DNA from: Candidatus Phyllobacterium onerii
Lineage (GTDB): Bacteria > Pseudomonadota > Alphaproteobacteria > Rhizobiales > Rhizobiaceae
Reading direction: 5' to 3'
NCBI RefSeq assembly: GCF_028331445.1
Contig: NZ_JAQMHX010000006.1
Location: forward strand, 248,001-312,000
Length of the DNA: 64,000 nt
The notes below the pieces were generated by a model that worked only from the letters and a program-made list of their open reading frames with translations, searched no databases and had not been told where the DNA came from. The stretch's first letter is position 1. Every line of letters starts with the position of its first letter. Below are positions 1-8,944 of this stretch, piece by piece. A program made the translations under genes and the position numbers.

Positions 1-302
1 AAGAGACGGCACAATTGATCGATGCAGAAGTGCGTAAACTGATCGATGATGCCTATACCCATGCCCGCACGATCCTGACCAAGAAGAAGAAGGAATGGAT
101 CGCCATCGCAGAAGGGCTGCTTGAATATGAGACGCTCACAGGCGAAGAGATCAAGGCGCTGATGGCTGGCAAAAAGCCTGCTCGTGATCTCGGCGATGAC
201 ACACCACCGTCACGCGGCTCGGCTGTCCCGAAGGCGGGTGCCAAGAAATCACGCAAGGGCGATGAACCAGACAAGGGCTTAGAGCCTCAGCCACAGTCCT
301 GA
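1..302 (+). CDS. ftsH: ATP-dependent zinc metalloprotease FtsH, C-terminal end (partial)
   Basis: This is the last ~99 codons of a gene that begins before the window; the reading frame is open from base 3 to the TGA. The segment starts in the helical end of the M41 peptidase domain ([17 protein letters not shown], then [18 protein letters not shown] and [10 protein letters not shown]), which is characteristic of FtsH. It ends in a low-complexity Pro/Lys/Asp tail typical of alphaproteobacterial FtsH. FtsH is a membrane-anchored AAA+ protease that removes misfolded membrane proteins and regulators such as RpoH. It lies just upstream of glmM, a pairing common in Rhizobiales, but a strong hairpin separates the two. 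The AAA and zinc-site regions are outside the window. Confidence 0.9.
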   Translation, partial: ETAQLIDAEVRKLIDDAYTHARTILTKKKKEWIAIAEGLLEYETLTGEEIKALMAGKKPARDLGDDTPPSRGSAVPKAGAKKSRKGDEPDKGLEPQPQS

Positions 303-320
303 ATGGGGTACCCAACATAT

Positions 321-350
321 ACAAACGGCCGGTGAAAACCGGCCGTTTGT
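321..350 (+). terminator. Hairpin terminator after ftsH
   Basis: A perfect 13-bp inverted repeat (ACAAACGGCCGGT / ACCGGCCGTTTGT) around a GAAA tetraloop starts 18 bases after the ftsH stop. The downstream sequence (ACGAATTGTT) is only moderately T-rich, so termination may be partial, with read-through into glmM. Confidence 0.75.
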
Positions 351-509
351 ACGAATTGTTCATTCATTTGCGTCAAGTATAATCCCCACACAAATTGTGA
401 GATGCGAAATCGACGGTCTTCTGCAATAAGCGGAGATCGAGCACGAGCAAACGAGGGCTACTCTTGGCTATACGATAGAGCCAGAGTCCCCAAGCGTTGG
501 ATAATAAAA

Positions 510-1853
510 ATGGTTCGCAAATATTTTGGGACAGATGGTATTCGCGGGCAGGCAAACGCCTATCCGATGACGCCCGATATCGCGATGAAGGTAGGCATGG
601 CTGTAGGCCTTGCGTTCAAGCGCGGCCAACATCGCAACCGCGTCGTGATCGGAAAGGACACACGGCTTTCCGGCTATATGATCGAGACGGCGCTTGTGGC
701 CGGGTTTACCTCGACAGGCATGGATGTATTTCTCCTTGGTCCGATTCCAACGCCGGCTGTCGCCATGCTCTGCAGGTCCTTGCGTGCCGACATTGGCGTC
801 ATGATTTCAGCGTCGCACAATCCTTACCATGACAATGGTATCAAACTGTTCGGCCCGGATGGCTTCAAACTCTCCGATGAGATCGAGCTCGAAATTGAGC
901 GATTGATGGAAGAGAATTTGACAGATCGGCTGTCCAGTTTCGATGCGCTTGGTCGGGCGAAGCGTGTTGACGGCGATATCTATCGCTATATCGAATTCGC
1001 CAAGCGGACGATGCCAAAGAACATCTCGCTGGCGGGGTTGCGGATTGTTGTCGATTGCGCCAACGGAGCGGCATACAAGGTTGCGCCCGCAGCATTGTGG
1101 GAGCTTGGGGCTGACGTCGTTACCATCAATAACGAGCCCAATGGTACGAACATCAACGAAGATTGCGGCTCAACTCATCCGTTAGGCTTGATTAAGAAAG
1201 TGCATGAAGTCAGAGCCGATATCGGCATTGCGCTCGATGGCGATGCGGACCGCGTGCTGATAGTAGATGAGAATGGCGCCATCATCGACGGGGACCAGCT
1301 CATGGCCGTCATCGCCCAATCCTGGCAGGAGTCAAATCGCCTCGTCGGCGGCGGTGTCGTTGCGACAATCATGTCCAATCTCGGCTTTGAGCGCTTCCTG
1401 GTCGATCGTGGATTGACACTAGCACGCACGCAGGTTGGTGACCGATATGTAGTTGAGCACATGCGCAGCCATGGTTTCAATATTGGCGGCGAGCAGTCCG
1501 GCCATATCGTGCTGTCCGATTTTTCCACAACTGGCGATGGCCTGGTGTCGGCCCTACAGATTCTTGCGGTAGTCCAAGAACAGAACAGGCCGGTGAGCGA
1601 GGTTTGCCGTAAATTTGATCCTGTGCCGCAATTGTTGAAAAACGTTCGTACATCTGGCACGAAGCCGCTGGAAAACAAGAAGGTAAAGAGCGCCATTGAT
1701 GAGGCTCGTGATCGCCTGGGCAATGCCGGTCGTCTTGTAATTCGGCCGTCCGGAACGGAACCTTTAATACGCGTCATGGCAGAAGGCGACGACCGCAAAC
1801 TTGTCGAGACCGTCGTCAACGATATCATTTCGGTGATTTCTTCGGCCGCATAG
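510..1853 (+). CDS. glmM: Phosphoglucosamine mutase
   Basis: GlmM converts glucosamine-6-phosphate to glucosamine-1-phosphate, the step before UDP-GlcNAc for peptidoglycan and lipopolysaccharide. The 447-residue protein begins [16 protein letters not shown], the classic GlmM N-terminus. It carries the phosphoserine loop ISASHNP with the catalytic serine at residue 102, the metal loop DGDADR at 243-248, and the phosphate-binding RPSGTEP near 413. An in-frame ATG further upstream at 402 would add 36 unrelated residues and was rejected, because the family length and the conserved [10 protein letters not shown] start fit position 510. The ribosome-binding site is weak. The gene follows ftsH and is closed by its own terminator. 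Confidence 0.96.
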   Translation: MVRKYFGTDGIRGQANAYPMTPDIAMKVGMAVGLAFKRGQHRNRVVIGKDTRLSGYMIETALVAGFTSTGMDVFLLGPIPTPAVAMLCRSLRADIGVMISASHNPYHDNGIKLFGPDGFKLSDEIELEIERLMEENLTDRLSSFDALGRAKRVDGDIYRYIEFAKRTMPKNISLAGLRIVVDCANGAAYKVAPAALWELGADVVTINNEPNGTNINEDCGSTHPLGLIKKVHEVRADIGIALDGDADRVLIVDENGAIIDGDQLMAVIAQSWQESNRLVGGGVVATIMSNLGFERFLVDRGLTLARTQVGDRYVVEHMRSHGFNIGGEQSGHIVLSDFSTTGDGLVSALQILAVVQEQNRPVSEVCRKFDPVPQLLKNVRTSGTKPLENKKVKSAIDEARDRLGNAGRLVIRPSGTEPLIRVMAEGDDRKLVETVVNDIISVISSAA

Positions 1854-1877
1854 AACAATACTACTACGTATTAATGC

Positions 1878-1908
1878 AAATGGGCCCGCTGGGCCCATTT
1901 TGTATTTT
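1878..1908 (+). terminator. Rho-independent terminator after glmM
   Basis: A 10-bp perfect stem (AAATGGGCCC / GGGCCCATTT) with a GCT loop is followed by TTGTATTTT. It ends the glmM transcript. Confidence 0.85.
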
Positions 1909-1968
1909 GCCAGCAAACAGCGTTGTTTCCGATTCATTAACGTTAATGGATATGGTGAAGAAACACGG

Positions 1969-1984
1969 TTAAGCGAGATTTAAC
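1969..1984 (+). promoter_or_regulatory. Candidate CtrA-binding box upstream of the porin gene
   Basis: The sequence TTAAGCGAGATTTAAC matches the CtrA consensus TTAA-N7-TTAAC exactly. It lies 81 bases before the start of the outer-membrane protein gene. A 14-bp perfect palindrome (CATTAACGTTAATG, 1935-1948) lies just upstream and may be a second regulator site. CtrA is the cell-cycle master regulator of alphaproteobacteria and is known to act on outer-membrane protein genes in Brucella. The match is seen directly; binding is inferred. Confidence 0.55.
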
Positions 1985-2064
1985 TTTTCCCCCTCATATT
2001 GGTTTCTAACACCTTAGTAGCATTCGCTGCACTTCAATCATTGGGCTTCGTGAGGGAAACGAAA

Positions 2065-2847
2065 ATGAGCACTTTCACCAAACATGCTGCTATGAGCGCA
2101 GCACTTCTGTGCCTGGGTGCTGTCCCGGCATATTCGGCCGACATACAGGATCCGCAGGTAGTGGAAGTCCAACAGTTTGGAGGATGGTACCTGCGCGGCG
2201 ACATCGGGATGAGCAACCAGCAATTCGACGGCCTGGATTATATAGGCTTCGCGGATCCCGCTGTTCACGGTTGGCACGATGAGGGAGACTTTGACGCCGG
2301 CATAACCGGCCAGATAGGTGTTGGATATCAGTTTAACGATTGGTTTCGCGCAGATGTCACGGGCCAGTATCGTGGTAAGACCGAATTTAGCGCCTTGGAC
2401 TTTTATGACACGGATGGCATTCCGGACAATGGCGATGAGGCAACGAACGAATACCACGCGAAGAAGTCAGAATGGTTGTTTTTGGCCAACGCCTATACCG
2501 ATCTTGGTACTTACGCCGGCCTCACGCCTTACGTCGGTGCGGGTATTGGTGCATCGCGAAATACAATATCGAATTTTACCGATAACAACGCAATTACAGG
2601 GGGCGGCGGGTTTGCAGGTTCGGACTCCCAGTGGGAATTTGCATGGGCGCTGCACGCCGGTGTGGGCATCAAGGCGACTGACCGCATGACAATCGATCTC
2701 GGTTACAGCTACTTGGATCTTGGAGACGGACAGACAGCTAATGCATCCAACTTCATCCCCTCGCAAACGCGGCCCAACCCGGAACCGTTCAAATTCAAGG
2801 ACATTACGTCGCATGACTTCAAGGTTGGTGTGCGCTACGCATTCTGA
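2065..2847 (+). CDS. Outer-membrane beta-barrel protein, Omp25/Omp31-like
   Basis: This 260-residue secreted protein has an N-terminal signal peptide (MSTFTKHAAMSAALLCLGA, probable cleavage after AYSA around residue 25). The mature part alternates glycine and aromatic residues, as in eight-stranded barrels (WYLRGDIGMS, VGYQFNDWFRADV, GLTPYVGAGIGAS, MTIDLGYSYLDLG). It ends in VRYAF, a terminal phenylalanine that serves as the BAM insertion signal. This is the pattern of the rhizobial Omp25/31 (OmpW/Opa-like) surface proteins. The start at 2065 was preferred over 1999 because it has GAGGG nearby and a proper signal peptide directly follows. The gene is monocistronic, with a terminator and a CtrA-like box upstream. 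The exact paralogue is not resolved. Confidence 0.85.
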   Translation: MSTFTKHAAMSAALLCLGAVPAYSADIQDPQVVEVQQFGGWYLRGDIGMSNQQFDGLDYIGFADPAVHGWHDEGDFDAGITGQIGVGYQFNDWFRADVTGQYRGKTEFSALDFYDTDGIPDNGDEATNEYHAKKSEWLFLANAYTDLGTYAGLTPYVGAGIGASRNTISNFTDNNAITGGGGFAGSDSQWEFAWALHAGVGIKATDRMTIDLGYSYLDLGDGQTANASNFIPSQTRPNPEPFKFKDITSHDFKVGVRYAF

Positions 2848-2871
2848 TTGATTTTCCAATGGAAATTCGAG

Positions 2872-2915
2872 CGGCAGGAGGTTTCTCCTGCCGTCGCCCT
2901 TTTGTGTTTTCTTTA
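2872..2915 (+). terminator. Rho-independent terminator after the porin gene
   Basis: A 9-bp perfect stem (CGGCAGGAG / CTCCTGCCG) with a GTTT loop is followed by T-rich sequence (CCCTTTTGTGTTTTCTTT). Confidence 0.8.
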
Positions 2916-2989
2916 ATGCCTATCCTTGCTCCGCACAATTTTGATGTCGCGCACAAACATATTTCTTGACTGCCAACGACATTTCTCCT

Positions 2990-3053
2990 AGTTCCCGGAG
3001 TGGGCCACCTCTCCCCAACGAGAGGCGAGCTATCTGTAAGGATAGGAGAAAAC
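2990..3053 (+). ncRNA. Probable serC leader RNA (cis-regulatory)
   Basis: Two small hairpins lie directly before serC: CCTCTC / GAGAGG (3008-3013 with 3020-3025, six-base loop) and CTATC / GATAG (3030-3034 with 3041-3045). The 3' arm of the second runs into the ribosome-binding site AGGAG (3044-3048), so folding could limit translation. A conserved serC motif RNA with two hairpins near the Shine-Dalgarno sequence of serC is known from Rhizobiales. Assignment rests on position and architecture, without a covariance-model score. Confidence 0.55.
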
Positions 3054-4232
3054 ATGACGACGACGCTATCAAAGCCGGCGCAGCGCCCGGCCAATCCTAA
3101 TTTTTCATCAGGTCCCTGTGCAAAACGTCCCGGATGGTCGCTCGACGCGCTTTCCGGTGCCTCGCTTGGTCGCTCCCATCGCGCCAAGGTCGGCAAGACC
3201 AAGCTGAAACAGGCGATCGATCTCACTCGCGAAATTCTGGAGGTTCCTGCCGGTTATCGCATCGGTATCGTGCCGGCTTCCGATACTGGCGCTGTCGAAA
3301 TGGCACTCTGGTCGCTGCTCGGCGAGCGTGGCGTCGATATGGTCGCGTGGGAGAGCTTCGGCTCCGGCTGGGTAACGGATGTTGTTAAGCAGCTTAAACT
3401 TGGCGACGCCCGCACCATCGAAGCGAGCTACGGCGAATTACCTGACCTTTCCAAAGTCGATTTCGACCGCGACGTGGTCTTCACGTGGAACGGCACGACC
3501 TCCGGCGTCCGGGTGCCGAATGGTGATTTCATTCCCGCTGATCGCAAAGGACTCACCATTTGCGATGCGACGTCCGCGGCTTTTGCGCAGCGACTAAATT
3601 TTGACAAGCTCGACGTTGTGACGTTCTCCTGGCAAAAAGTGCTTGGTGGCGAAGGTGCGCATGGCATGTTGATCCTTAGCCCCCGCGCGGTTGAACGGCT
3701 GCTCACTTACAAGCCCGCGTGGCCTTTGCCTAAGATCTTCCGGCTCACCTCGGGCGGCAAGCTGATCGAAGGCATCTTCGCTGGCGAGACAATCAATACG
3801 CCCTCGATGCTATGCGTTGAAGATTACCTCGATGCATTGACCTGGGCGAACTCCATCGGTGGGCTTGACGGACTGGTGGGCCGTGCGGACCAAAATTTTG
3901 CTGTTCTAGATGCTTTTGTCGAGCGGACGCCATGGATTGCCAATCTCGCGAGGGTTCCGGCAACGCGATCCAACACCTCCGTCTGCCTAACGATCGTCGA
4001 TCCGGATATTATCGCGCTTGATGCAGAGGCCCAGGCAAATTTCGCCAAGAACCTTGTTGCGCTCCTGGAGAAGGAGGGCGTCGCCTATGACGTCGGCGCT
4101 TATCGCGATGCGCCGTCGGGCCTACGCATCTGGGCGGGCGCCACTGTCGAGGCAGCTGATCTAGAAGCGTTAACGCTTTGGCTCGACTGGGCTTTTCAGT
4201 CGCAAAAAGCCGCTCTGAAACAGGCAGCCTAG
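3054..4232 (+). CDS. serC: Phosphoserine aminotransferase
   Basis: SerC transfers an amino group from glutamate to 3-phosphohydroxypyruvate, giving phosphoserine in the serine pathway; homologues also act in pyridoxal phosphate synthesis. The 392-residue protein starts [28 protein letters not shown], with the conserved FSSGP near the N-terminus. The pyridoxal phosphate lysine sits in [14 protein letters not shown] around residue 195. It belongs to the longer alphaproteobacterial and archaeal-like SerC branch. The ATG at 3054 has AGGAG six bases upstream and follows the leader hairpins; the longer frame from 3000 would read through the leader and was rejected. serA follows 86 bases downstream on the same strand, probably co-regulated. 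Confidence 0.95.
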   Translation: MTTTLSKPAQRPANPNFSSGPCAKRPGWSLDALSGASLGRSHRAKVGKTKLKQAIDLTREILEVPAGYRIGIVPASDTGAVEMALWSLLGERGVDMVAWESFGSGWVTDVVKQLKLGDARTIEASYGELPDLSKVDFDRDVVFTWNGTTSGVRVPNGDFIPADRKGLTICDATSAAFAQRLNFDKLDVVTFSWQKVLGGEGAHGMLILSPRAVERLLTYKPAWPLPKIFRLTSGGKLIEGIFAGETINTPSMLCVEDYLDALTWANSIGGLDGLVGRADQNFAVLDAFVERTPWIANLARVPATRSNTSVCLTIVDPDIIALDAEAQANFAKNLVALLEKEGVAYDVGAYRDAPSGLRIWAGATVEAADLEALTLWLDWAFQSQKAALKQAA

Positions 4233-4318
4233 GTCCGGGCTACGGCGGCTGCAGCATCGCGGCCGCTGTCAATCGCATCATTCCGATTCACGCTACTCAT
4301 TGAAAGATGGAGGCCATC

Positions 4319-5914
4319 ATGGCACCACGTGTACTCGTATCCGATAAACTGTCCCCGACAGCAGTCCAAATCTTCAAGGACCGCGGTATCGAAGTCGACT
4401 ATCTTCCAGACCTCGGTCCGGATAAGGAAAAACTGCTCGAAGTGATCGGCCAGTACGATGGCCTTGCTATCCGCTCTGCGACCAAGGTCACCGAGAAGTT
4501 GATTGCTGCTGCAAAAAATCTGAAGGTTGTCGGACGCGCAGGCATTGGTGTTGACAATGTCGATATTCCAGCCGCCTCACGGCGCGGCATTATCGTAATG
4601 AACACACCGTTCGGTAACTCCATAACGACGGCCGAGCATGCCGTTGCCTTGATGTTTGCAGTCGCGCGCGAATTGCCCGAGGCCGATGCGTCCACGCGCG
4701 CAGGCAAATGGGAGAAGAACCGCTTTATGGGTATCGAGATCACGGGCAAGACGCTTGGGATCATCGGTTGCGGTAATATAGGGTCCATCGTCGCCACACG
4801 TGGTGTCGGCCTCAAAATGCATGTGATTGCCTTCGATCCCTTCCTTTCGGAAGGCCGTGCCGAAGAGCTGGGCGTTGAGAAAGTCGAACTAGATGAGTTG
4901 CTGGCGCGCGCCGATTTCATAACCTTGCATACGCCGATGACCGACAAGACACGTGGCATCATCAATGCAGAGAATATCGCAAAGATGAAGGATGGCGTGC
5001 GCATCATCAATTGCGCCCGCGGCGGCCTCATCGTCGAGAAGGACCTCATTGCCGCATTGAAGTCCGGCAAGGTGGCCGGCGCTGGCATTGATGTATTTGA
5101 GGTGGAACCCGCTACCGAGAATGAGTTGTTCCATCTGCCTAACGTTGTCTGCACGCCGCATCTTGGCGCGTCTACCAGCGAAGCACAGGAAAATGTCGCG
5201 TTACAAGTGGCGGAGCAGATGTCGGACTATCTGATCAAGGGCGCCGTCTCGAACGCGATCAATATGCCATCCATCACTGCAGAGGAAGCCCCGCGATTGA
5301 AGCCATTCGTCAAGCTTGCAGAGGTGCTCGGCGCGTTTGTTGGCCAGGTCACGGAAGATCCCATTCAGGAAGTGGAGGTTCTGTTCGATGGCTCCACGGC
5401 TGCAATGAATACGCGTGCGCTGGTAAGCGCTGCTCTGGCCGGCCTTATCCGTCCTCAGGTGGCTGATGTGAACATGGTTTCGGCGCCGGTCATGGTGAAG
5501 GAGCGTGGTATCGTTCTTTCCGAGGTAAGGCGCGATAAATCCGGCGTATTTGATGGTTATATAAAGCTCACCGTGAAGACTGCATCGTTGACGCGATCAA
5601 TTGCCGGCACCTGTTTCTCGGATGGCAAGCCACGTTTCATCCAGATCAAGGGTATCAATCTCGATGCCGAGGTCGGTCAGCATATGCTCTACACAACCAA
5701 TAATGATACGCCGGGAATGATTGGCTTGCTCGGTACTATCTGCGGCAACAACAATGTCAATATTGCGAACTTCTCGCTTGGTCGTGACAATCCCGGTGGA
5801 AACGCAATCGCCATGCTCTATCTTGACGAACGGATTCCGGACCATGTTCTGGAGGAATTGCGCGTTAACAAGGCGATCGTTTCAGCAAAACCGTTGGAAT
5901 TCGACATCGGTTGA
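4319..5914 (+). CDS. serA: D-3-phosphoglycerate dehydrogenase
   Basis: SerA oxidises 3-phosphoglycerate to 3-phosphohydroxypyruvate with NAD, the committed step of serine synthesis. It provides the substrate of the adjacent SerC. The 531-residue form has an N-terminal substrate/nucleotide-binding pair with the dinucleotide motif IGCGNIG near residue 150. The catalytic arginine is in CARGGL (~234), and the histidine in TPHLGAS (~281). An intervening ASB domain is followed by a C-terminal ACT domain (DTPGMIGLLGTICGNNNVNI), the site of serine feedback in long SerA proteins. GGAGG at 4309-4313 fits the ATG at 4319 better than the ATG four codons upstream. Confidence 0.96.
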   Translation: MAPRVLVSDKLSPTAVQIFKDRGIEVDYLPDLGPDKEKLLEVIGQYDGLAIRSATKVTEKLIAAAKNLKVVGRAGIGVDNVDIPAASRRGIIVMNTPFGNSITTAEHAVALMFAVARELPEADASTRAGKWEKNRFMGIEITGKTLGIIGCGNIGSIVATRGVGLKMHVIAFDPFLSEGRAEELGVEKVELDELLARADFITLHTPMTDKTRGIINAENIAKMKDGVRIINCARGGLIVEKDLIAALKSGKVAGAGIDVFEVEPATENELFHLPNVVCTPHLGASTSEAQENVALQVAEQMSDYLIKGAVSNAINMPSITAEEAPRLKPFVKLAEVLGAFVGQVTEDPIQEVEVLFDGSTAAMNTRALVSAALAGLIRPQVADVNMVSAPVMVKERGIVLSEVRRDKSGVFDGYIKLTVKTASLTRSIAGTCFSDGKPRFIQIKGINLDAEVGQHMLYTTNNDTPGMIGLLGTICGNNNVNIANFSLGRDNPGGNAIAMLYLDERIPDHVLEELRVNKAIVSAKPLEFDIG

Positions 5915-5932
5915 TCATACGGACGCCCGGCT

Positions 5933-6445
5933 ATGAAGTCCGTCGAAAATGTACCGTACTGGCGTTTGATGGAAGCAAGCGATCTTGCTTCTGTCAGCGC
6001 GGTTGCGGCTGAGGTCCATCCCCATTTTCCGGAAGATGACGCGGTTTTTTTCAATCGTTTTTCATTGCATGGGCAAGGTGCATATGTTTTTGAGAACGGG
6101 GCAACCACTCTTGGTTATGCGATCACTCACCCGTGGAAAAGCTTTGACATTCCGCCTCTGAATACGGTGCTCATGGCTTTGCCGGATTGGGCAGACAATT
6201 ATTATATCCACGATATAGCGTTGGTGAATGCGGCGCGCGGCATTGGCGCTGCAAGTGAAATCGTACAAAAGGTGATCGACCATGCCAGACGGCTCGGCTG
6301 CCAAACGATCTCGCTCGTTGCAGTCAATGGATCATCGATTTTCTGGCATAGACATGGATTTGAGGCGATTGATCGACCGGAACTAGTTGAAAAGCTTGCA
6401 ACCTATTCTGATGACGCCTGTTTCATGCTGCGCCAGCTTCGCTAG
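5933..6445 (+). CDS. GNAT-family N-acetyltransferase
   Basis: This 170-residue protein has a single GNAT fold. It shows an N-terminal strand-helix region, a central strand YYIHDIALVN, an acetyl-CoA loop ARGIGAASEIV (around residues 100-110) and the C-terminal SIFWHRHGFEAI motif. GNAT enzymes transfer an acetyl group from acetyl-CoA to small molecules or proteins; the substrate here cannot be told. The gene follows serA by 18 bases on the same strand and may be its last cistron. Its 3' end overlaps the convergent EamA exporter gene by 23 bases, so the two stop regions share sequence. Confidence 0.82.
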   Translation: MKSVENVPYWRLMEASDLASVSAVAAEVHPHFPEDDAVFFNRFSLHGQGAYVFENGATTLGYAITHPWKSFDIPPLNTVLMALPDWADNYYIHDIALVNAARGIGAASEIVQKVIDHARRLGCQTISLVAVNGSSIFWHRHGFEAIDRPELVEKLATYSDDACFMLRQLR

Positions 6446-7334
6446 TACCGGCATGCTTGCGTCCGCTGAGTTCGGCTATCCAGATTCCGCCCAGCACGAG
6501 GACCAGCGCTACGCCGTGATAGATTTGGAAGTCCTCGCCCAGCAATGCAACTGCGAGCAATGTTCCAAAAATCGGAACTGCATTGATGAATAAGCCCGCG
6601 CGGTTTGCGCCGATATATTCGACGCCTTTGATGAAAAGTACCTGTGCCGCGAGCGAAGGAAAAACGGCTGTATAAAGGACAACCATTGTTCCTGTTGGGT
6701 CGGGCGGGGTCATCGTCCCATTCTGCCATTCCCAAATCGTGAACGGAATGGCCGTAACAAAAGCAAAAAAGGTCATTACCGTCATGAGGCTTTGCCAATT
6801 GATGCTTGGTCTAAAGCGTAGCGCGACGGTGTAGCCACTATAGAGAAGTACCGCGAGAAGCATCAGCGCGTCGCCAAAATTGACGTCGAGGCTAGCCAAA
6901 CGCGCGAAACTTCCATGGCCGGCTGTCAAGGCGACTCCAATAAGTGAAAGGCTAAACCCAAGAATCTGTCCTGGTTGTACACGTGTGCCAAACAGCATTA
7001 AATTTGCCACGAATATTACCATCGGTATGCCGGCTTGCTCGATCGTGACGTTGATTGCCGAGGTGAAATTTAGTGCGCTGTAGAGAGCCATGTTGAAAAA
7101 TGTGAAGCCGAAAGTGCCTAGTGCGGCTAGCATGGGTAGATTTGGTCGCAACTGTTCCCAGTCTCGCCGAACCTGCTTCAAACTGAAAGCGCTAATAAAA
7201 ACGAAGGCAAGCAGCCAACGCAACAGCGTCAGAAGCATTGGAGAAATATGACCAACAGCGAATTTGCCCGCAACAGCATTACCGCCCCATAACAGGGCGG
7301 TCGTCAAAAGAAAAACGTAAGCCGTGCGGTTCAT
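6423..7334 (-). CDS. EamA/DMT-superfamily inner-membrane transporter
   Basis: This is a 303-residue, highly hydrophobic protein with about ten predicted membrane helices in two EamA repeats. The first begins FLLTTALLWGGNAVAGKFAVGHISP and the second starts around residue 150 (GDALMLLAVLLYSGYTVAL). The tryptophan-glycine-glycine-asparagine motif near the first helix and PIFGTLLAVALLGE near the end are standard for drug/metabolite exporters of the RhaT/RarD group. Such proteins export amino acids or metabolites; the substrate is unknown. The C-terminus is charged (ELSGRKHAGTSEAGAA). It is transcribed towards, and slightly overlaps, the GNAT gene. The gap to purA holds no convincing gene. Confidence 0.87.
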   Translation of the reverse strand: MNRTAYVFLLTTALLWGGNAVAGKFAVGHISPMLLTLLRWLLAFVFISAFSLKQVRRDWEQLRPNLPMLAALGTFGFTFFNMALYSALNFTSAINVTIEQAGIPMVIFVANLMLFGTRVQPGQILGFSLSLIGVALTAGHGSFARLASLDVNFGDALMLLAVLLYSGYTVALRFRPSINWQSLMTVMTFFAFVTAIPFTIWEWQNGTMTPPDPTGTMVVLYTAVFPSLAAQVLFIKGVEYIGANRAGLFINAVPIFGTLLAVALLGEDFQIYHGVALVLVLGGIWIAELSGRKHAGTSEAGAA

Positions 7335-7597
7335 AGATCTGTCGCCTACAATTGATCATCCCGCATGAATCACCGAGACGACAGGTTTAATCGCGCGATA
7401 AAGCCAAATTGGTCGGTTGGCAATCGAAAGAATTGTCGCGCTTTTATGAACCAGCCTGTATAGAAGCACCGCATTTAGCGCATAACCCCAAACGAGAATC
7501 GGTTTTTCGAAGAATTGTGCGCCATTAAGGTGTTGTTGCTGCATCCGAGAGGTAGTCGAGCATAAGCACTACGAGATTGTGACTTGAGGAGTTTTGG

Positions 7598-8890
7598 ATG
7601 GCAAATGTTGTTGTGATCGGTTCCCAGTGGGGTGATGAGGGCAAGGGTAAGATTGTCGATTGGCTTTCAGAACGTGCTGATGTCATTGTTCGCTTTCAGG
7701 GCGGTCACAATGCAGGGCATACGCTGGTGGTTGATGGCGTGACCTATAAATTGTCGCTCCTGCCATCGGGCGTCGTGCGCCAGGGCAAGCTTTCAGTTAT
7801 TGGTAATGGCGTTGTATTCGATCCACACGCATTCATCGCGGAAAAGAAGAAACTTGAAGCGCAGGGCGTTGTTATTACACCCGAAACGCTGAAGATTGCC
7901 GAAAACACGACGCTAATTCTTTCGATTCACGGCGAGCTCGATCGCAGACGCGAAGCTTCCAATTCGGGTACGAAGATCGGAACGACAGGCCGCGGCATCG
8001 GACCGGCCTATGAAGACAAGGTGGGCCGCCGCGCGATCCACGTCCTCGATCTTGCTGATCCGGACACGCTGCCTGCCAAGATTGAACGTTTGCTTGCGCA
8101 TCACAATCCTCTAAGACGCGGTCTCGGCATAGAGGAAGTCGACGGCGCAAGATTGCTTGCTGAACTCAATGAAGCCGCACCACATATCTTGCCATTTATG
8201 GATAGGGTTTGGTACGTGCTTGACCAGAAGAAACGAGCCGGTGAACGTATCCTCTTTGAAGGCGCGCAGGGGACCCTCCTTGATATCGACCACGGCACCT
8301 ACCCATTCGTGACCTCATCGAACACGGTTGCGGGACAGGCGTCAGCCGGGTCCGGGATTGGGCCAGGATCACTGCACTATGTTCTTGGTATCACCAAGGC
8401 TTATACGACGCGCGTTGGCGAGGGTCCTTTCCCGACGGAACAACAGAATGAAGTCGGACAATTTCTTGGCGAACGCGGCCATGAATTTGGGACTGTTACG
8501 GGGCGCAAGCGCCGCTGCGGTTGGTTCGATGCTGTTCTGGTCCGCCAAGCTGTTGCCAATAACGGCATCAGCGGTATCGCTTTGACCAAGCTTGACGTGT
8601 TGGATGGGCTCGATGAGATCAAGGTCTGTACCGGGTACGAGCTCGATGGTGAAGTCATTGATTATCTTCCGGCTGGTCAAGGCCAGCAGGCGAGGGTTAC
8701 GCCGATCTACGAGACTCTGGAAGGTTGGAAAGGGACCACGGCCGGCGCCCGCAGTTGGAGCGAACTTCCGGCGCAGGCGATCAAGTATGTGCGTTATGTA
8801 GAAGAGTTGATCGGTGCGCCCATCGCGCTTCTGTCCACCAGCCCTGAACGCGACGATACGATACTTGTTACTGACCCGTTTCATGATTAG
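7598..8890 (+). CDS. purA: Adenylosuccinate synthetase
   Basis: PurA joins IMP and aspartate using GTP to form adenylosuccinate, the first step from IMP to AMP. The 430-residue protein matches family length. The P-loop-like [11 protein letters not shown] contains the catalytic aspartate 13, GGHNAGH holds histidine 41, and [16 protein letters not shown] is the IMP loop. [22 protein letters not shown] and VGEGPFPTE are further signatures. The ATG is preceded by TTGAGGAG with good spacing. A gene for a membrane-anchored protein of unknown function follows after 54 bases on the same strand, and rpoH converges from the right. Confidence 0.97.
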   Translation: MANVVVIGSQWGDEGKGKIVDWLSERADVIVRFQGGHNAGHTLVVDGVTYKLSLLPSGVVRQGKLSVIGNGVVFDPHAFIAEKKKLEAQGVVITPETLKIAENTTLILSIHGELDRRREASNSGTKIGTTGRGIGPAYEDKVGRRAIHVLDLADPDTLPAKIERLLAHHNPLRRGLGIEEVDGARLLAELNEAAPHILPFMDRVWYVLDQKKRAGERILFEGAQGTLLDIDHGTYPFVTSSNTVAGQASAGSGIGPGSLHYVLGITKAYTTRVGEGPFPTEQQNEVGQFLGERGHEFGTVTGRKRRCGWFDAVLVRQAVANNGISGIALTKLDVLDGLDEIKVCTGYELDGEVIDYLPAGQGQQARVTPIYETLEGWKGTTAGARSWSELPAQAIKYVRYVEELIGAPIALLSTSPERDDTILVTDPFHD

Positions 8891-8944
8891 AGTCAGGAGC
8901 GCGTCCTGGAGATAATCTCACAACAAAACCATGGGTTTGGGTGA

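Noticed and set aside
7356-7544. A 62-codon frame on the minus strand between the EamA gene and purA
   Set aside because: No family resemblance and no convincing ribosome-binding site; the 263-base gap is better seen as the purA and exporter promoter region.
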